Of a DNA stretch of 64,000 bases, positions 43,122 to 53,816 are shown piece after piece. The notes under the pieces were generated by a model that saw only the letters and a program-made list of their open reading frames with translations, was not told the DNA's origin and searched no databases. How positions within the stretch are numbered: the first letter of the stretch is position 1; every line of letters starts with the position of its first letter. Origin of the DNA: Leptobrachium leishanense (Eukaryota > Chordata > Amphibia > Anura > Megophryidae); the NCBI GenBank assembly GCA_009667805.1, contig CM019064.1, positions 74,956,400 through 75,020,399 of the forward strand, written 5' to 3'. The translations under genes were made by a program, and so were the position numbers.

Positions 43122-44243
43122 ATGCCTACCGGTCGTTCCCAGCGACGGGCCCCCCGACAGAGGGACATTCGGGATGTTCTGCGAGGTGGGTCTGCTTTTA
43201 CGGGACTGACTGCTTCCTCCTCCCTCCCCCCGGGCTATGGCTCCTCGGAGGCTGACAGCGACTATGAACCTCAGGGGGGTATTGCTGAGATGCCCTGGCT
43301 TGCCCCGCAGTCACCGGCGTCTGACTCCCGACCCCTCTCGGCGGCTGCTAGGAAACGGGCACAGAAGAAGAGAAAAGCAGCACTGCGGACATCGTCCGGG
43401 GCATCGCCGGACACAGAGGACATTTTTGATGGGGATGAAATTCCCCTTACCTCCGCCAGTAACAGTGTGACCTCGGATCATCAGTCTGCAGTGGAGACGG
43501 GACCTCGACAGCAGCAGGTGCAGGAGGAGGACGCCAATCTCCCCTCCACGAAGGGGGATCTCCGCAGGATCTTGGAGGAGCTCCGGTTGATGCGTGAGGT
43601 GTGGCAGCCTGAGGTGGCGGCGGTCCGCACGGAGGTGGCGGCGCTGCGTTCTCAGGTGAAGGTGGTGCAGGAGACGACCTCTGCTGTGACAATGGAACAA
43701 ACTCACCTGTCTGGTCAGGTCACTGGTTTGCGATCCCAAGTCGAGCTTCTGACACGCTCTGTGGAGATGCTTGAAACGAGACACAGACGCCGAAACATTA
43801 GGGTCAGGGTTGTCCCGGACTCTGTTACCTCCGACGCTCTGCCGTCCTACGTGACTCGTCTTGCGCTTCAGGTCGCGGGGCTTCCCCCTGACAAACCTGA
43901 CATGCTTGGGGCCCCTCGAGACGTCGTGGTGGCCTTCCGTGACGTGGCTTTCAAGGTCAAGGTTATGTCTGCCCCGGGCGCGAGGGATCCCGTACGCTTT
44001 GAGGGCTCCACTCTGGCCCTGTATCACGATCTCCCATTCCAGACCCTGATGGCTCGCAGGCGTTTTCGTGAAGTGACATCGGTTCTTCGCCGACAGGGTG
44101 TCCGATATCGCTGGGGTCTGGCAGGAGCTTTGGTGGTGACCCACGCCAACATCCCCTATACCATCACGGATCCCGCCGCGGCCTGGATTGACCTTGCGGC
44201 TGCGGGCCTCTCACCGGATCCTCCGGACCCTCGGCCGGATTGA
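43122..44243 (+). CDS. L1-type ORF1 protein (RNA-binding chaperone), intact
   Basis: The ATG at 43122 (MPTGRSQRRAPRQRD) gives 373 residues. The same frame is open upstream to about 42846 but without an earlier ATG. Residues 1-140 are basic, then Ser/Pro/Asp-rich and probably disordered. A coiled coil of roughly 145-220 has regular Leu/Val spacing (LRRILEELRLMREVW, VAALRSQVKVVQ, VTGLRSQVELL) and would trimerise the protein. HRRRNIRVRVVP at about 219-230 is the start of the RRM-like domain (compare the RRNNIRI motif of L1 ORF1p). The C-terminal domain has LALYHDLPFQTLMARRRFRE and VRYRWGLAGALVVTH, both classic L1 ORF1p signatures. L1 ORF1p coats the element RNA and acts as a nucleic-acid chaperone in the cytoplasm. 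The frame has no stop or frameshift, unusual among the relics here. The antisense 277-codon frame is a shadow. Confidence 0.88.
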   Translation: MPTGRSQRRAPRQRDIRDVLRGGSAFTGLTASSSLPPGYGSSEADSDYEPQGGIAEMPWLAPQSPASDSRPLSAAARKRAQKKRKAALRTSSGASPDTEDIFDGDEIPLTSASNSVTSDHQSAVETGPRQQQVQEEDANLPSTKGDLRRILEELRLMREVWQPEVAAVRTEVAALRSQVKVVQETTSAVTMEQTHLSGQVTGLRSQVELLTRSVEMLETRHRRRNIRVRVVPDSVTSDALPSYVTRLALQVAGLPPDKPDMLGAPRDVVVAFRDVAFKVKVMSAPGARDPVRFEGSTLALYHDLPFQTLMARRRFREVTSVLRRQGVRYRWGLAGALVVTHANIPYTITDPAAAWIDLAAAGLSPDPPDPRPD

Positions 44244-44322
44244 ATGCTGGTTTCTTTGCCCTCTACCTCTCCAGGACTGAGCTTCACTGAAATAACCCCC
44301 CCCCCTGCATTTTTCTTATATG

Positions 44323-44587
44323 TTATTATTATTATTCTTTATTTATAAAGCGCCAGCATATTCCGCAGCGCTGTACAATAAGCACAGTATAGACAGGGTT
44401 ACAATACATTGAACAACATTTGACAAACAGTACAGGAGGAGATGAGGGCCCTATTCCCGTAGGAACTCACAATCTAGAAGGGTTGGGGTTGGAAACAGGA
44501 GGAGAGGACTGTAAGGTGAGAGTGATTGATGGTTGTGTCAGTGAGTTGGGTGGTAGGCTTCCCTATGTTGGTAGGCTTCCATATGTT
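44323..44587 (-). mobile_element. 5'-truncated L2/CR1-type LINE 3' end inside the ORF1-only element
   Basis: On the minus strand it ends in GGCGCTTTATAAATAAAGAA followed by (TAA)n. It matches 52806-53055 closely. ATATGTT occurs at both borders (44318-44324 and about 44580-44586), a plausible target duplication. It inserted in the 3' region of the retroposon after that element had been made, or was carried by its source. Confidence 0.8.
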
Positions 44588-44893
44588 TACGTGTCTCTGG
44601 TCTCTAGCTTGGCCTAGTGTCTGGACTCTCAGGACGGTTCGTACTTTGTTTTGATAAGTTCCAGCCTGCATTTTATAGTTCGTTTGCTTTTTTGCCTGCA
44701 CATGGTACTTTCTGTCTTGTTATTCATTTTTACCGCCCTGTCCTTCTTTACGTTGCATTTTTTCTGACCAGCGGACCGTAGTTACCTTGGCTGGCCTTAA
44801 GTGGCTGCATTTATATATGTTTGATTTCGTGACTTTTCTGTATTGTATAAATTCACTAAATAAAAAATAAAATAAAAAATCCCTGCTCTATAC

Positions 44894-45241
44894 CCTCCAA
44901 TGTTCAGGCTATCTATGAATTTTTCAGAGCGTTGCCTTGGTAGTTCATTCAGAATTTGTTGGATAACAAGAGATATGTGTGTGTGCTGGTCAAGATATCC
45001 CCTCTGTTGGAATGTGTTCATTGTGCTCCTCATCATGTGATCGTTCTTTAACCCGTGACTAAAGGCACGTCTCGCGCCAGTTTCATCACCCTCTTTCCCA
45101 TAGAATGCTAAAGTGCCCAAATACATGTGCTCGTTGAGGTAATCCTTTTACCTCTCAAGATAGTCTGATCCCCAATTCCCTTATCATCGTGGTGGCCATT
45201 GTTTCCTCCCCTGGTTTGTCCATTGATCTGTCTCTTACTAT
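44894..45241. other. No recognised feature
   Basis: Short stretch with no supported repeat or frame. A minus-strand open stretch at 44797-45126 has no known motif. Confidence 0.4.
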
Positions 45242-46162
45242 CAGGGTTATTCAAAAAGATCCGAATGGCTGCCGAAAGGTAACCGAACGCTGAAAATCAG
45301 CGTTCGGTTACCTTTCCTGGCCATTCGGCTATCCAGAGAGCAGGCAGTTCGCCAAATGTTGGCGAATTGCCTGCACATACGGTGCCTGTTCGGTGCCTGT
45401 TCGAGGGCAGTGAAATCCCCATAGTGAAGCAATGCTTCGTCTATTCAGAGAACAAAAACCAGCAGTGAAAAGTTGCCGAATTGCCCTGCCATTCGGTGGC
45501 TTCATGCGGCAGATTTAATCAGGCGAATCCCATAGGCTTCAATGTTAAAAATATTCCCATTTAATTCATTATCTAATAAACCATTGATTATAATATTCTG
45601 CAGCAAAAAGTCTCTTTATTTATAGATTTTTTAGGATCTGCTAAGCACTTTTCTGGATTTTTTTTGGCAAAATATTTTTTCCGTTTTTTTTTTAAAAACA
45701 TTAATCGTTTTTTCTTTTTTCTGTAACAGCCATTTTTATTATCATTCATTGGATCTCATATGTAAATTTCAGACATTTTCGTTCAGTAGTTTCTTTGCAA
45801 ACAGCGTTTCATTTTTCAAACATTCAAACGTACTGGTTTTTTTTTTTAAACTCCATTCGTCTGCGGTGTCGGATTTTTCCAGCGGCTGCTCTTCGGTGTG
45901 ATCGGCTCCTGCTCGGGTTTCTCCGGCGTCTTCGGCGGGTTAATCCAGATGTTTTTGCGGGTTTTGGTGTGCGTTCGCCCTGGTTTTCCGATGAGTTTTC
46001 GTCAGGTTTGCGGTGACTTTTCCCTGCAATTCGGGGACCCTGTGGTGTTTGCTGAATACACCGCAGGGTCGCCGAAATGGGATCGCCAAATCGTACCGAA
46101 TTGAAGAGAATGAAAAGTCACCGAACGTGCGGTGGCTTTTCGATTCTCTTTGAATTACCCTG
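45242..46162. mobile_element. Foldback family copy P3, complete
   Basis: CAGGGTTATTCAAAAAGATC...TTCTCTTTGAATTACCCTG, collinear with P2 along its whole 921 bp. The left hairpin is GTAACCGAACGCTGAAAATC/CAGCGTTCGGTTAC. The flanks TAT and TTT are not a perfect 3-bp repeat. Non-coding. Confidence 0.82.
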
Positions 46163-48389
46163 TTTGTAAGCATCCAGGGCCCCTAGGCCAGGCTTAAGCT
46201 TAGGATCTTAAGCACTAAACTGTGGAGATAGAGAAGATCAAGGAGAGCTTTTATTACACTGAACACAACAATGCAGACTGATTTTAAAGCACAGAACAAA
46301 CAGACTTTTTTTGTAAAATTTATTCACCATTCTTTAACAAGATGCAAAATAAATGAGTAGGAGACTCTGGAGCACAGACCTCATGAATAACCGATTTCTT
46401 TTGTGTCAAAAAAGGTACAGCAAGTTCCTATACTAAGAATGTGCCATCTATTTCATGTATATTAACAGGATACATGACAGGACACAAATGACCTTGTTTT
46501 CAGCTGCCATATGCTTTAAAAGCAATAAACCCCCAAGGGATGATTCATTGGAACCTTAAGATGGGAAACCATTGCAAAATATTTATCTAGAAAATCATAC
46601 CGCATTATTTAAATACTAGACACAAGTGGAGTAATAAAGCTGTGCTTTTTAAATCTTATGCTGTTGAATTATTAAGTCAGCGATGAACAACAAATTTTCT
46701 TCTTTCATTTCTTCCCCACCCCCCTTCTCTGAAGATGTTTTTAACAATATAATTTAATGAAAATATTCTTGCAGTATTTTTATTTATTCATAACTCGCGC
46801 CTCACCCTAAGCAAATAGCTATTACACGGTAAACTACAGTAAATAATTGGGCAGATGCTGCTGACAGCCTCTGCCCAATTATTATTATTTTATTTTAATT
46901 ATAGGTAAATTTACTCAAATTTTGTCCCTCACCATGCAGCCCCTCCTCTTCAGCTCAGGAATTGCCGAACCTAGAAGTCTCTGAAACTTTTCTGCACATA
47001 ACGGAACATGACTTGCGCACTTTATGTACACACGTTCCGTAGCACTTGCACAGAATGATGGATCGGAGCCGTGCACGCATGCGCAGATATGATCCATCAG
47101 CTGCCCCCCTGAGACCACTCTCTACAGCGGGTGGTCTCAGAAAGGGTGACTGATGTCACTAGTGACCAATCTGGGGACAGGCAGCTGGGAAATTTAAAAT
47201 CCCCAGTTGCTGGTGATGCTGGGTGAGGTAGAGGAAACTCCTCCACTTCACCGATGATTTCACCAGATAGCTGCCATAATATGGAAATTGGGATTTGGGG
47301 AGAGATATGATGGGGTTCCTGAAAATCTATTTCTGTAAATGTAAACACTTTTTGTAACGCTTACTGAAGGAGCAATGGAATGGAATGGGAATTCCAAATT
47401 CATTTTGCTTAGGATCACATGATTTGGCTTGTGACAGGTTATCACAAGAAACATGGGGTTTGGGTGCAGTTTGACATTGAACTGTGCAATGTTTAGTGGT
47501 CTCTACAACTATCCACCAGGTATACGTCAAGAGATTCTCTAGATACCTTAGCTAATAATTTAAGTGGTCATGGTGGCAAGAATCTGTCTTCCCTACTCCT
47601 CCAGCATTCCCAGACACAGCAAAGTACATATCTTCACCACCCTAATGGCTGTTGACCAGCCGATGGTGCACAGCTGTCTGTGGGATGAGTTTCCAGGGAT
47701 CAAAATCTATGTCATGTCTGTATTTCATGCTTATGTGGTTTCAGGAGGATCATACGACCCGTCAGCTCATAATTCCTCTCCAAACTTCTAAATTTAGAGG
47801 CATCTGATTGGATACATGCAGGCTAATTGCACAAACATGATGATTGTCATTAGCCTGGCCTCTAGCCATTTCCTGTAGCTCGATGGCCAGGTGCTGGAAG
47901 AGGCAGGAGAAGACCCTGGCATGGGATGAAAGATTCTCGTAAATAGTCTAGGAAGTAATACACATCAGGTTGAGGGTCTGTAGAGATTAACAGATTAAAC
48001 CCCCCCCTCCATTTTTTATGTTTATATCCAGAGTGCACAGTCCTGTTATTACCATCTATATTCTGCGGCATTGATATTTTGCCTATCCTGGTCCGAATGG
48101 CACCTGTGTCATAGAATTAACTTGCTGGCATGCACCATCCTATTTTTCCTATCATGTGTAATGTGAGTGATGTAAAAAGATGCCCCCATTGCTGTGATGT
48201 CAGCATTGTAACCCTGATCTGTTGATATACGGGGACTTTTCATTCTCCTAAATGGAGGAGATTGCGTATTGGTTTCATACTGACATTACAGCATTTATAA
48301 ATCAATTGCCTTTCTTAATGGAAGCGTTCTGACCATTTTATGGTTAAATTCGAGGCTCTTTAGAATCAACTTTACATAACCATATCCCG
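46163..48389. other. No recognised feature; longest plain stretch in the window
   Basis: About 2.2 kb without a transposon end, tandem repeat or conserved motif that I can see. Local AT-rich segments (46740-46800, 46880-46920). Several open stretches of 60-80 codons (for example 47564-47791) have no recognisable domain. If unique host DNA exists here, this and 62904-64000 are the best candidates. Confidence 0.4.
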
Positions 48390-49370
48390 AGTGTCGATTA
48401 GATGCCATCATATATAACAAACTTTTTCTAAATGCTGACAAAACTGTTACAATGCTCTTTGGAACAGCACCTAAACTACACAAATTGCAAACACCCCATC
48501 TATGTGTCAGGACAAAATCAAATGGCACGCTGACCACAGTCACTTCTCTCAAATATCTAGGTATGTGGTTAGACCCAAATCTGTCCTTTGGCCCCCACAT
48601 TGAAAAACTTTCATCTAAAATTTACCCCAAACTAGGTGCCCTGTACAGAAACAAATGCTGCCTGAGCCCCGCGGTAAGAAAGCAGATTGTACAACAAATG
48701 CTTATGCCGGCTGTTGAATACGGAGATGTAGTGTATGCAGCCGCCCCGCAAACACACCTCCAGAAACTTACTACATTGTATAACTCATTCTGTCGCTTTG
48801 TGCTACAATGTAACTACATGACCCACCATTGTGACGTGTCAAAAGAACTAAACTGGCCGTCGCTGGAATCTAGATGCACCCTTCACCTTTCCAACCTGGT
48901 GTTTAAGAGCTTTTCTGGGAAGCTGCCACCCTACCTGAATAGACTGCTTCCCCCAGCAGATCCCTCATCCTATAACCTCCGATCCAGGACCAGCACCTTA
49001 CTTGCAATACCACAATACAAAAAGCAAGTGGCTCGATCCTCATTTTCCTACAGAGCACTGCAATTATGGAATAACCTCCCAGACACCATAAAATCTTCCC
49101 CCAGTCTAAAGTCCCTTAAGAGCTCCCTATTAACATACCTCAATACAGAATGCACCTGTAAACATGTAACATAGTGGCTATATTTCCTACATATTTATTT
49201 TCTGTTAATCTGTATATTTGTTTTGTGTTAATTTCTTGCATTTTACTACCTTTGTATTTCTGTAACCATGTTCTTTAACCCAGGACATACTTGAAAACGA
49301 GCGAAATCTCAGTGTATCCTTCCTGGTAAAATCCTTAATAAATAAATAAATAAATAAATATACATTAATA
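48390..49370 (+). pseudogene. 3' part of an L2/CR1-type LINE ORF2, with tail
   Basis: A 5'-truncated non-LTR retrotransposon. From about 48405 the frame runs through the end of the reverse-transcriptase domain (LFLNADKTVTMLFG, then SLKYLGMWLDPNLSFGPHIE, the conserved YLGxxLD block). It continues through the thumb-like region (YRNKCCLSPAVRKQIVQQML, VEYGDVVYAAAP) to a C-terminal part identical in layout to 24471-24800. The stop is at about 49174. The 3' end is ATAAATAAATAAATAAATA (49339-49360). There is no frame break in roughly 255 codons, so it is younger than the 24.4-kb copy. The catalytic palm and the endonuclease are absent. Confidence 0.88.
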
Positions 49371-50807
49371 CAGAGTGAGAAGTCAGTTAACAAAGCACAA
49401 TTTCAATTGCCCTTTCTCATTGCGATTAGACAGGAGTTATGTTGATTATTATAAATACTGTAACTTGTGAACTATTGTCACCATCCAATCAACACGCGGT
49501 TACGCAAACTGAAAAGTCATGTGAATGCCAACTCTACAAGGGAGAGCAAAATAAAGCCATGATCGTTAAAACTTTACTTTGCCATTATTTCTGGGCTACT
49601 AATCATTTGGAAAAACACAGAATCCATAATAATAACAATTTAGTTTGCATCTGACATCTCAGCAGCAGTTCCACATAGTTACTTACGTTAAGCTCTACTA
49701 CAGGATCTGAACCTCCCACTATGCCTACAGCATCTTTCCTTGTCATAAACAAACCCTAAACACGCCCCATCTGCCCACACACTCCAGATGGTAAGTCCAT
49801 GGTAAGTTCATGGAACGCGTTTCCAAAGAGATATCAGATAGGCGACTCCCATTTCATTTCCATATCATCATTATTATTATTATTACTTTATCTCTGCTTC
49901 TTCCACTTCGATATAAAACAGACGAGATGCTCGCGAGGCGACGGCAACTGATTCTTATTCATACAGTGACATCTGCTGTCTGATTTATTCATAGATTATT
50001 TTGTTATTAGCTTGTGTAGATTAATCTTTCCTCGTGTTGACACACCGCTATAATAGTGCTATTAGGTCTGGAAACACGTGTCATTTCATCTGCAATATAT
50101 GGGACGTTGACCCGGTAAAATATAACAACATTAGGTGTGAATTCATCTACATTCTCAAGGCACGGAGTTGATTTATGATCCTTGTAGCCCATTTAGACGG
50201 TTTCATATTTTGGTCCATTGCAACTCGTCTGTTCGGTCTGGGTGACTCATTTGAAAGAGCTTTTGCACCTTTATGTTGAATGCGTAATACATTGCTGGAC
50301 CTGGTGTCACTGACACATAAACACCCAGACCTTTAGGATTAGAAATACACTTTTTCCAGTAACAAGCATTACAGATTCTGAATAACAATTTGTATATCTG
50401 TGACATGTGAGCACTCCAATAATTTGCATTTAGAACACATCAACTTGTCCCAAAAATAAACTTTCTTCAGCTCGGCCGACATTAAATTATCTTTTTAGTC
50501 AAATGCAGCTGAATCTATTCCTCCAAATCGGAAAAAGAAATGAACGTGCACATGCTTGTGCATTATCTAGTTTATCGTTTTTATTCGTATCAATATGAAT
50601 TGAGTGCTCAACGCAGTTAACTGTACACTCGATTTAATCCACGTTACCCGTCTCTCCGTGCAGTGTTGCATCTGGGAGCAGCCGCAGGTCCAAGCTTCTG
50701 AGCAGAGAACAGCTTGTAAGGTCAGGCACGGTCATAAACTGTTTGACCCATTTTAAAGCAGGTACAAATTTTAGTTGGTCCGTCTTTTAACCTACGCACT
50801 ACTAGGT
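49371..50807. other. No recognised feature
   Basis: AT-rich sequence with a short (ATT)n run at 49870-49886. No supported frame, transposon end or tandem array. Confidence 0.45.
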
Positions 50808-50811
50808 TTAA

Positions 50812-52037
50812 CCCCATCACTGTTGAGGCATTTCACTGCTGTGTGCTGAGCTCATTTTTACCACTTTCGCTCATCATGTTTAAACACGATTTGAAGCCAC
50901 ATTTTATTAAATGACCCAGACATAATATATATCGTTCTTTATGGCAGACTCGGCAGATTCATAATATGTCATTATTATACTGTATGTATACGTCATGTCC
51001 TGTCTGTATATTATAACAAAAAATGCAATAAAATTAGAATTTTTAATCATCAATCATCTACAGCGTGTATTGTAAAGTGCTTTTTTTCACCTTTTATCAC
51101 ATGAACATTTGCGGTTATATTTTCTATGGGGTGCGCTTGTACAAAAATTAGAAATGGGGACTAGTTACATTTTTTGGGGGGAATTACGTGATTTTTAGCA
51201 AACGCACCCCATAGAAAAAAATCATTAGTGCAGCAACATTGTTGACATTATTATTGAAATGTGAACAATATTGATGCATTAATAAAAACAAGACACAAAA
51301 AAAACATGTTTTTATTTATTTTTTTATTTCTCTTTTATTTTTTTATTTTTTTTACATTTATTTTTTACTTTGTACCTGGTCATGTTTGGTATCATTTGGT
51401 ATCATCAAATGATACCCTACATGACCCCCTAGCTGCCACGTTTTGGGAGAAAGGTGGTTCCTTTGAACCCCCATATCTCCACCAGGGAATTTCCTTGGGA
51501 AATCTCTGGGCATCTAGGGGTTCCCTGGCTAACTGACGTCACTGCACCATGTGCGATGACGTTAGGTAGCCAGTGGGAACCCAGAGGTGGAGCCACCATC
51601 CAAGAGGCCCCCACCGGAGCTAGGTCTGCGACCCAGCACAGGATGGCGCTATATCATAGCCCGGTATGTGAGGGGTTAAAACCAAGCACTATTTAAAAGG
51701 GGAGACTCTCCCCTTTTAAGCGGTGCCTGGTTTGAGCGGCTGCATCCTCCCGATCGGGAGGGAGAGGGATCCGAAAGGATCCCCCCTCCCTTCCATGCGA
51801 AGTCCCGGGGTCGCCCGAAAATGATGTCATCGCGCATGGCGCGATGACGTCGTTTACGTGGGGCGGCCCGAAAATGACGTGTCTGACTTCGGAGAAGTCA
51901 GACCGCCACGGGACCCCGGAGGAGAGAGGTGAGTATCTCTCCGGGCTACCGCTGAGCGGATGACATGTGAGGAACCTCCTCCGCATATAGCGGGAGTCAA
52001 TGAGGACGTTCCCCACACGTCATCCGCAGCAAAGGGG
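50812..52037. mobile_element. piggyBac-like non-autonomous element, copy 3 (diverged)
   Basis: CCCCATCACTGTTGAGGC...CGCAGCAAAGGGG between TTAA at 50808-50811 and 52038-52041. Collinear with copies 1 and 2 but clearly more diverged. The hairpin at the copy 1 site GGTCCGAAGGACC is here GGATCCGAAAGGATCC, and GATGACACC pairs are replaced by GATGTCATCGCGC/GCGCGATGACGTC. Stems are kept although bases differ. No coding capacity. Confidence 0.82.
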
Positions 52038-52239
52038 TTAAACAGGAATGGTTTATGGCCCTTGCAGGACCTCACCAGGACCTCTCTGCACAGAAGCTTG
52101 GACTTGCCTCTTCACCACAGTCAGGGAGTATGGAGTCACAAAGATTCAACACACATGTTCCATTTCTGTTCTCTCATGATTCATTCGTACAGGTTTCGTC
52201 TATCGGAAAAATCATTCAAATGACAAAATTTTAGACTAA

Positions 52240-52770
52240 TGCCTGTGTGTCCTAAACCAAAAGCACATATCTAACCGCGCCCCTGCCTACATCTCCTCCC
52301 TTATTAGTAGGTATATTCCATCTCGTCCACTTTGCTTGGCCAATCATCTGATGTTATCTTCTCCTCGTACTGGGACCCCAACTCTCGCCTTCAGGACTTC
52401 TCCTGAGCTGCCCCCTTTTTATGGAACTCCCGCCCCCACAACATTAGACTCTCCCCATATCTCCAGTCCTTCAAGAAGTCTTTGAAAACACATTACTTTA
52501 GAGAAGCCTATTGGCTCACTCCATAATCCCCCATTGCCCATTTCTTGCTCCATCTTCCCACCCAGCCCACATTCATTCCATTACTTCACATACTCGGCTA
52601 TTTGCCCTCACCTTAGTGTGTCACCCTTCTCATCTTAGATTGTAAGCTCCCAAGCAGAGTCTTCTGTGTGTTTAACTTGTAGTTATATTTATTGTTATCT
52701 CCGGCCCACTTTACAGCACTGCAGAACCTATTGGCACTTTATAAACACTTGTAACTGTAATACTGTGATT
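52240..52770 (+). mobile_element. 3' end of a CR1/L2-type LINE, decayed
   Basis: Frame fragments are similar to the C-terminus of ORF2 in the CR1/L2 group (ISSLISRYIPSRPLCLANHL, then a KKSLKTHYFREAY-like stretch near 52475-52510). The 3' region has GATTGTAAGCTCCCAAGCAG and GGCACTTTATAAACACTTGT. A few frame breaks. The start is approximate. Confidence 0.7.
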
Positions 52771-52805
52771 TACGTTTGCCTTTTACTAGTAAAAAAAAGT
52801 TATAT

Positions 52806-53373
52806 TATTATTATTATTATTATTCTTTATTTATAAAGCGCCAGCATATTCCGCAGCGCTGTACAATAAGCACAGTATAGACAGGGTTACAATACATTGA
52901 ACAACATTTGACAAACAGTACAGGAGGAGATGAGGGCCCTATTCCTGTAGGAACTCACAATCTGGGAGGGTTGGGGTTGGAAACAGGAGGAGAGGACTGT
53001 AAGGTGAGAGTGATTGATGGTTGCGTCAGAGAGTTGGGTGGTAGGCTTCCCTAAATAGGAACGTTTTAAGGGAGCGTTTGAAGGAAGAGAAGTTAGGTGA
53101 AAGTCTGACAGTACGAGGGAGAGCGTTCCAGAGAGTGGGGGCTGCGCGTGAGAAATCCTGCAGTCTATCATGGGAAGAGGTGATGCGGGGAGAAGCTAGG
53201 CGCAGGTCACTGTTTGACCTTAGGGAGCGGGCTGGGGTGTATTTGGTGATTAGTGAGGACAGGTAGTGGGGAGCTGAGTTAGTGAGGGTTTTGTAGGTAA
53301 GGATAAGGATTTTGAACTTAATTCTGCAGTGACATTCTGCAGTATGGACATCATCAGGAGTTGGCTCCAACAT
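52806..53373 (-). mobile_element. 5'-truncated CR1/L2-type LINE, 3' portion of ORF2 and tail
   Basis: On the minus strand, a frame of about 115 codons (KFKILILTYKTLTNSAPHYL, RLQDFSRAAPTLWNALPRTV, FKRSLKTFLFREAY) is the ORF2 C-terminus. A 3' untranslated region follows, ending GGCGCTTTATAAATAAAGAA and (TAA)n at 52806-52826. The same 3' end is found at 44323-44587 and 30091-30200. No reverse-transcriptase core is left. Confidence 0.85.
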
Positions 53374-53635
53374 TTTAATGCATGATATAAAAGCTACACG
53401 GTATCCTCACAAAATTACATCAAAATATCGATATATATTTTATCTTTCTTCTTGCCCTCCCTACTCACTAAACACCCTGGATTATAATGCTTGGATTGGA
53501 CCAGTTCAGAAGATGGAAGTTGCCAGCGTTAAACATCTATGTTACAGAAGACATCTTAAAGCATCCTTCAGATGCCAAGAGACAGGGAATATCATGTTAG
53601 CCTATTTATATGTTTTTCTATAGTTCTATACTATA

Positions 53636-53816
53636 CAGGTCTATTCAAAGATAGGTGAAAACCAGGAGAACTGGCAGGAGAAGAGAACAATCTAGACCAA
53701 ATAGCCAATTTGGAAAGTGAGATAAATGGGCGAATTTTTCTTGTTTGGCTATTTTGACCTAGAATTTTCACTTCTTCAGTCATTCTCCTGAGTTTCACCT
53801 TTATTGAATAGACCTG
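53636..53816. mobile_element. Foldback MITE M2, 181 bp
   Basis: CAGGTCTATTCAAAGATAGG...TTTATTGAATAGACCTG, palindromic, with TCTAGACCAAATAGCC/GGCTATTTTGACCTAGA in the centre. The length is nearly that of M1 (10542-10723). ATA lies at 53633-53635 and again at 54723-54725, across the P4 insertion, giving a 3-bp duplication. Confidence 0.8.

Larger units (their letters stand above)
42829..44875 (+). mobile_element. ORF1-only L1-type retroposon (HAL1-like)
   Basis: A complete retroposed unit with a perfect 15-bp duplication AAAATCCCTGCTCTA (42814-42828 and 44876-44890). The target is TT/AAAA, the consensus of L1 endonuclease. The 5' leader is GC-rich (GAGGGGCGGAGCTAGC, CATCTTGGAAGC). The single long frame is an ORF1 (43122-44243). 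The 3' region ends in an A-rich tail (TAAAAAATAAAATAAAAAAT). There is no ORF2: after the ORF1 stop come only about 630 bp, of which about 265 bp is a later LINE fragment. The arrangement equals mammalian HAL1 elements, which are mobilised by L1 ORF2 in trans (known for that family, inferred here). Confidence 0.85.

Noticed and set aside
43311..44144. 277-codon minus-strand frame antisense to the L1 ORF1
   Set aside because: It is a GC-rich shadow of the ORF1. No domain is recognisable, while the plus strand has clear L1 ORF1 signatures.
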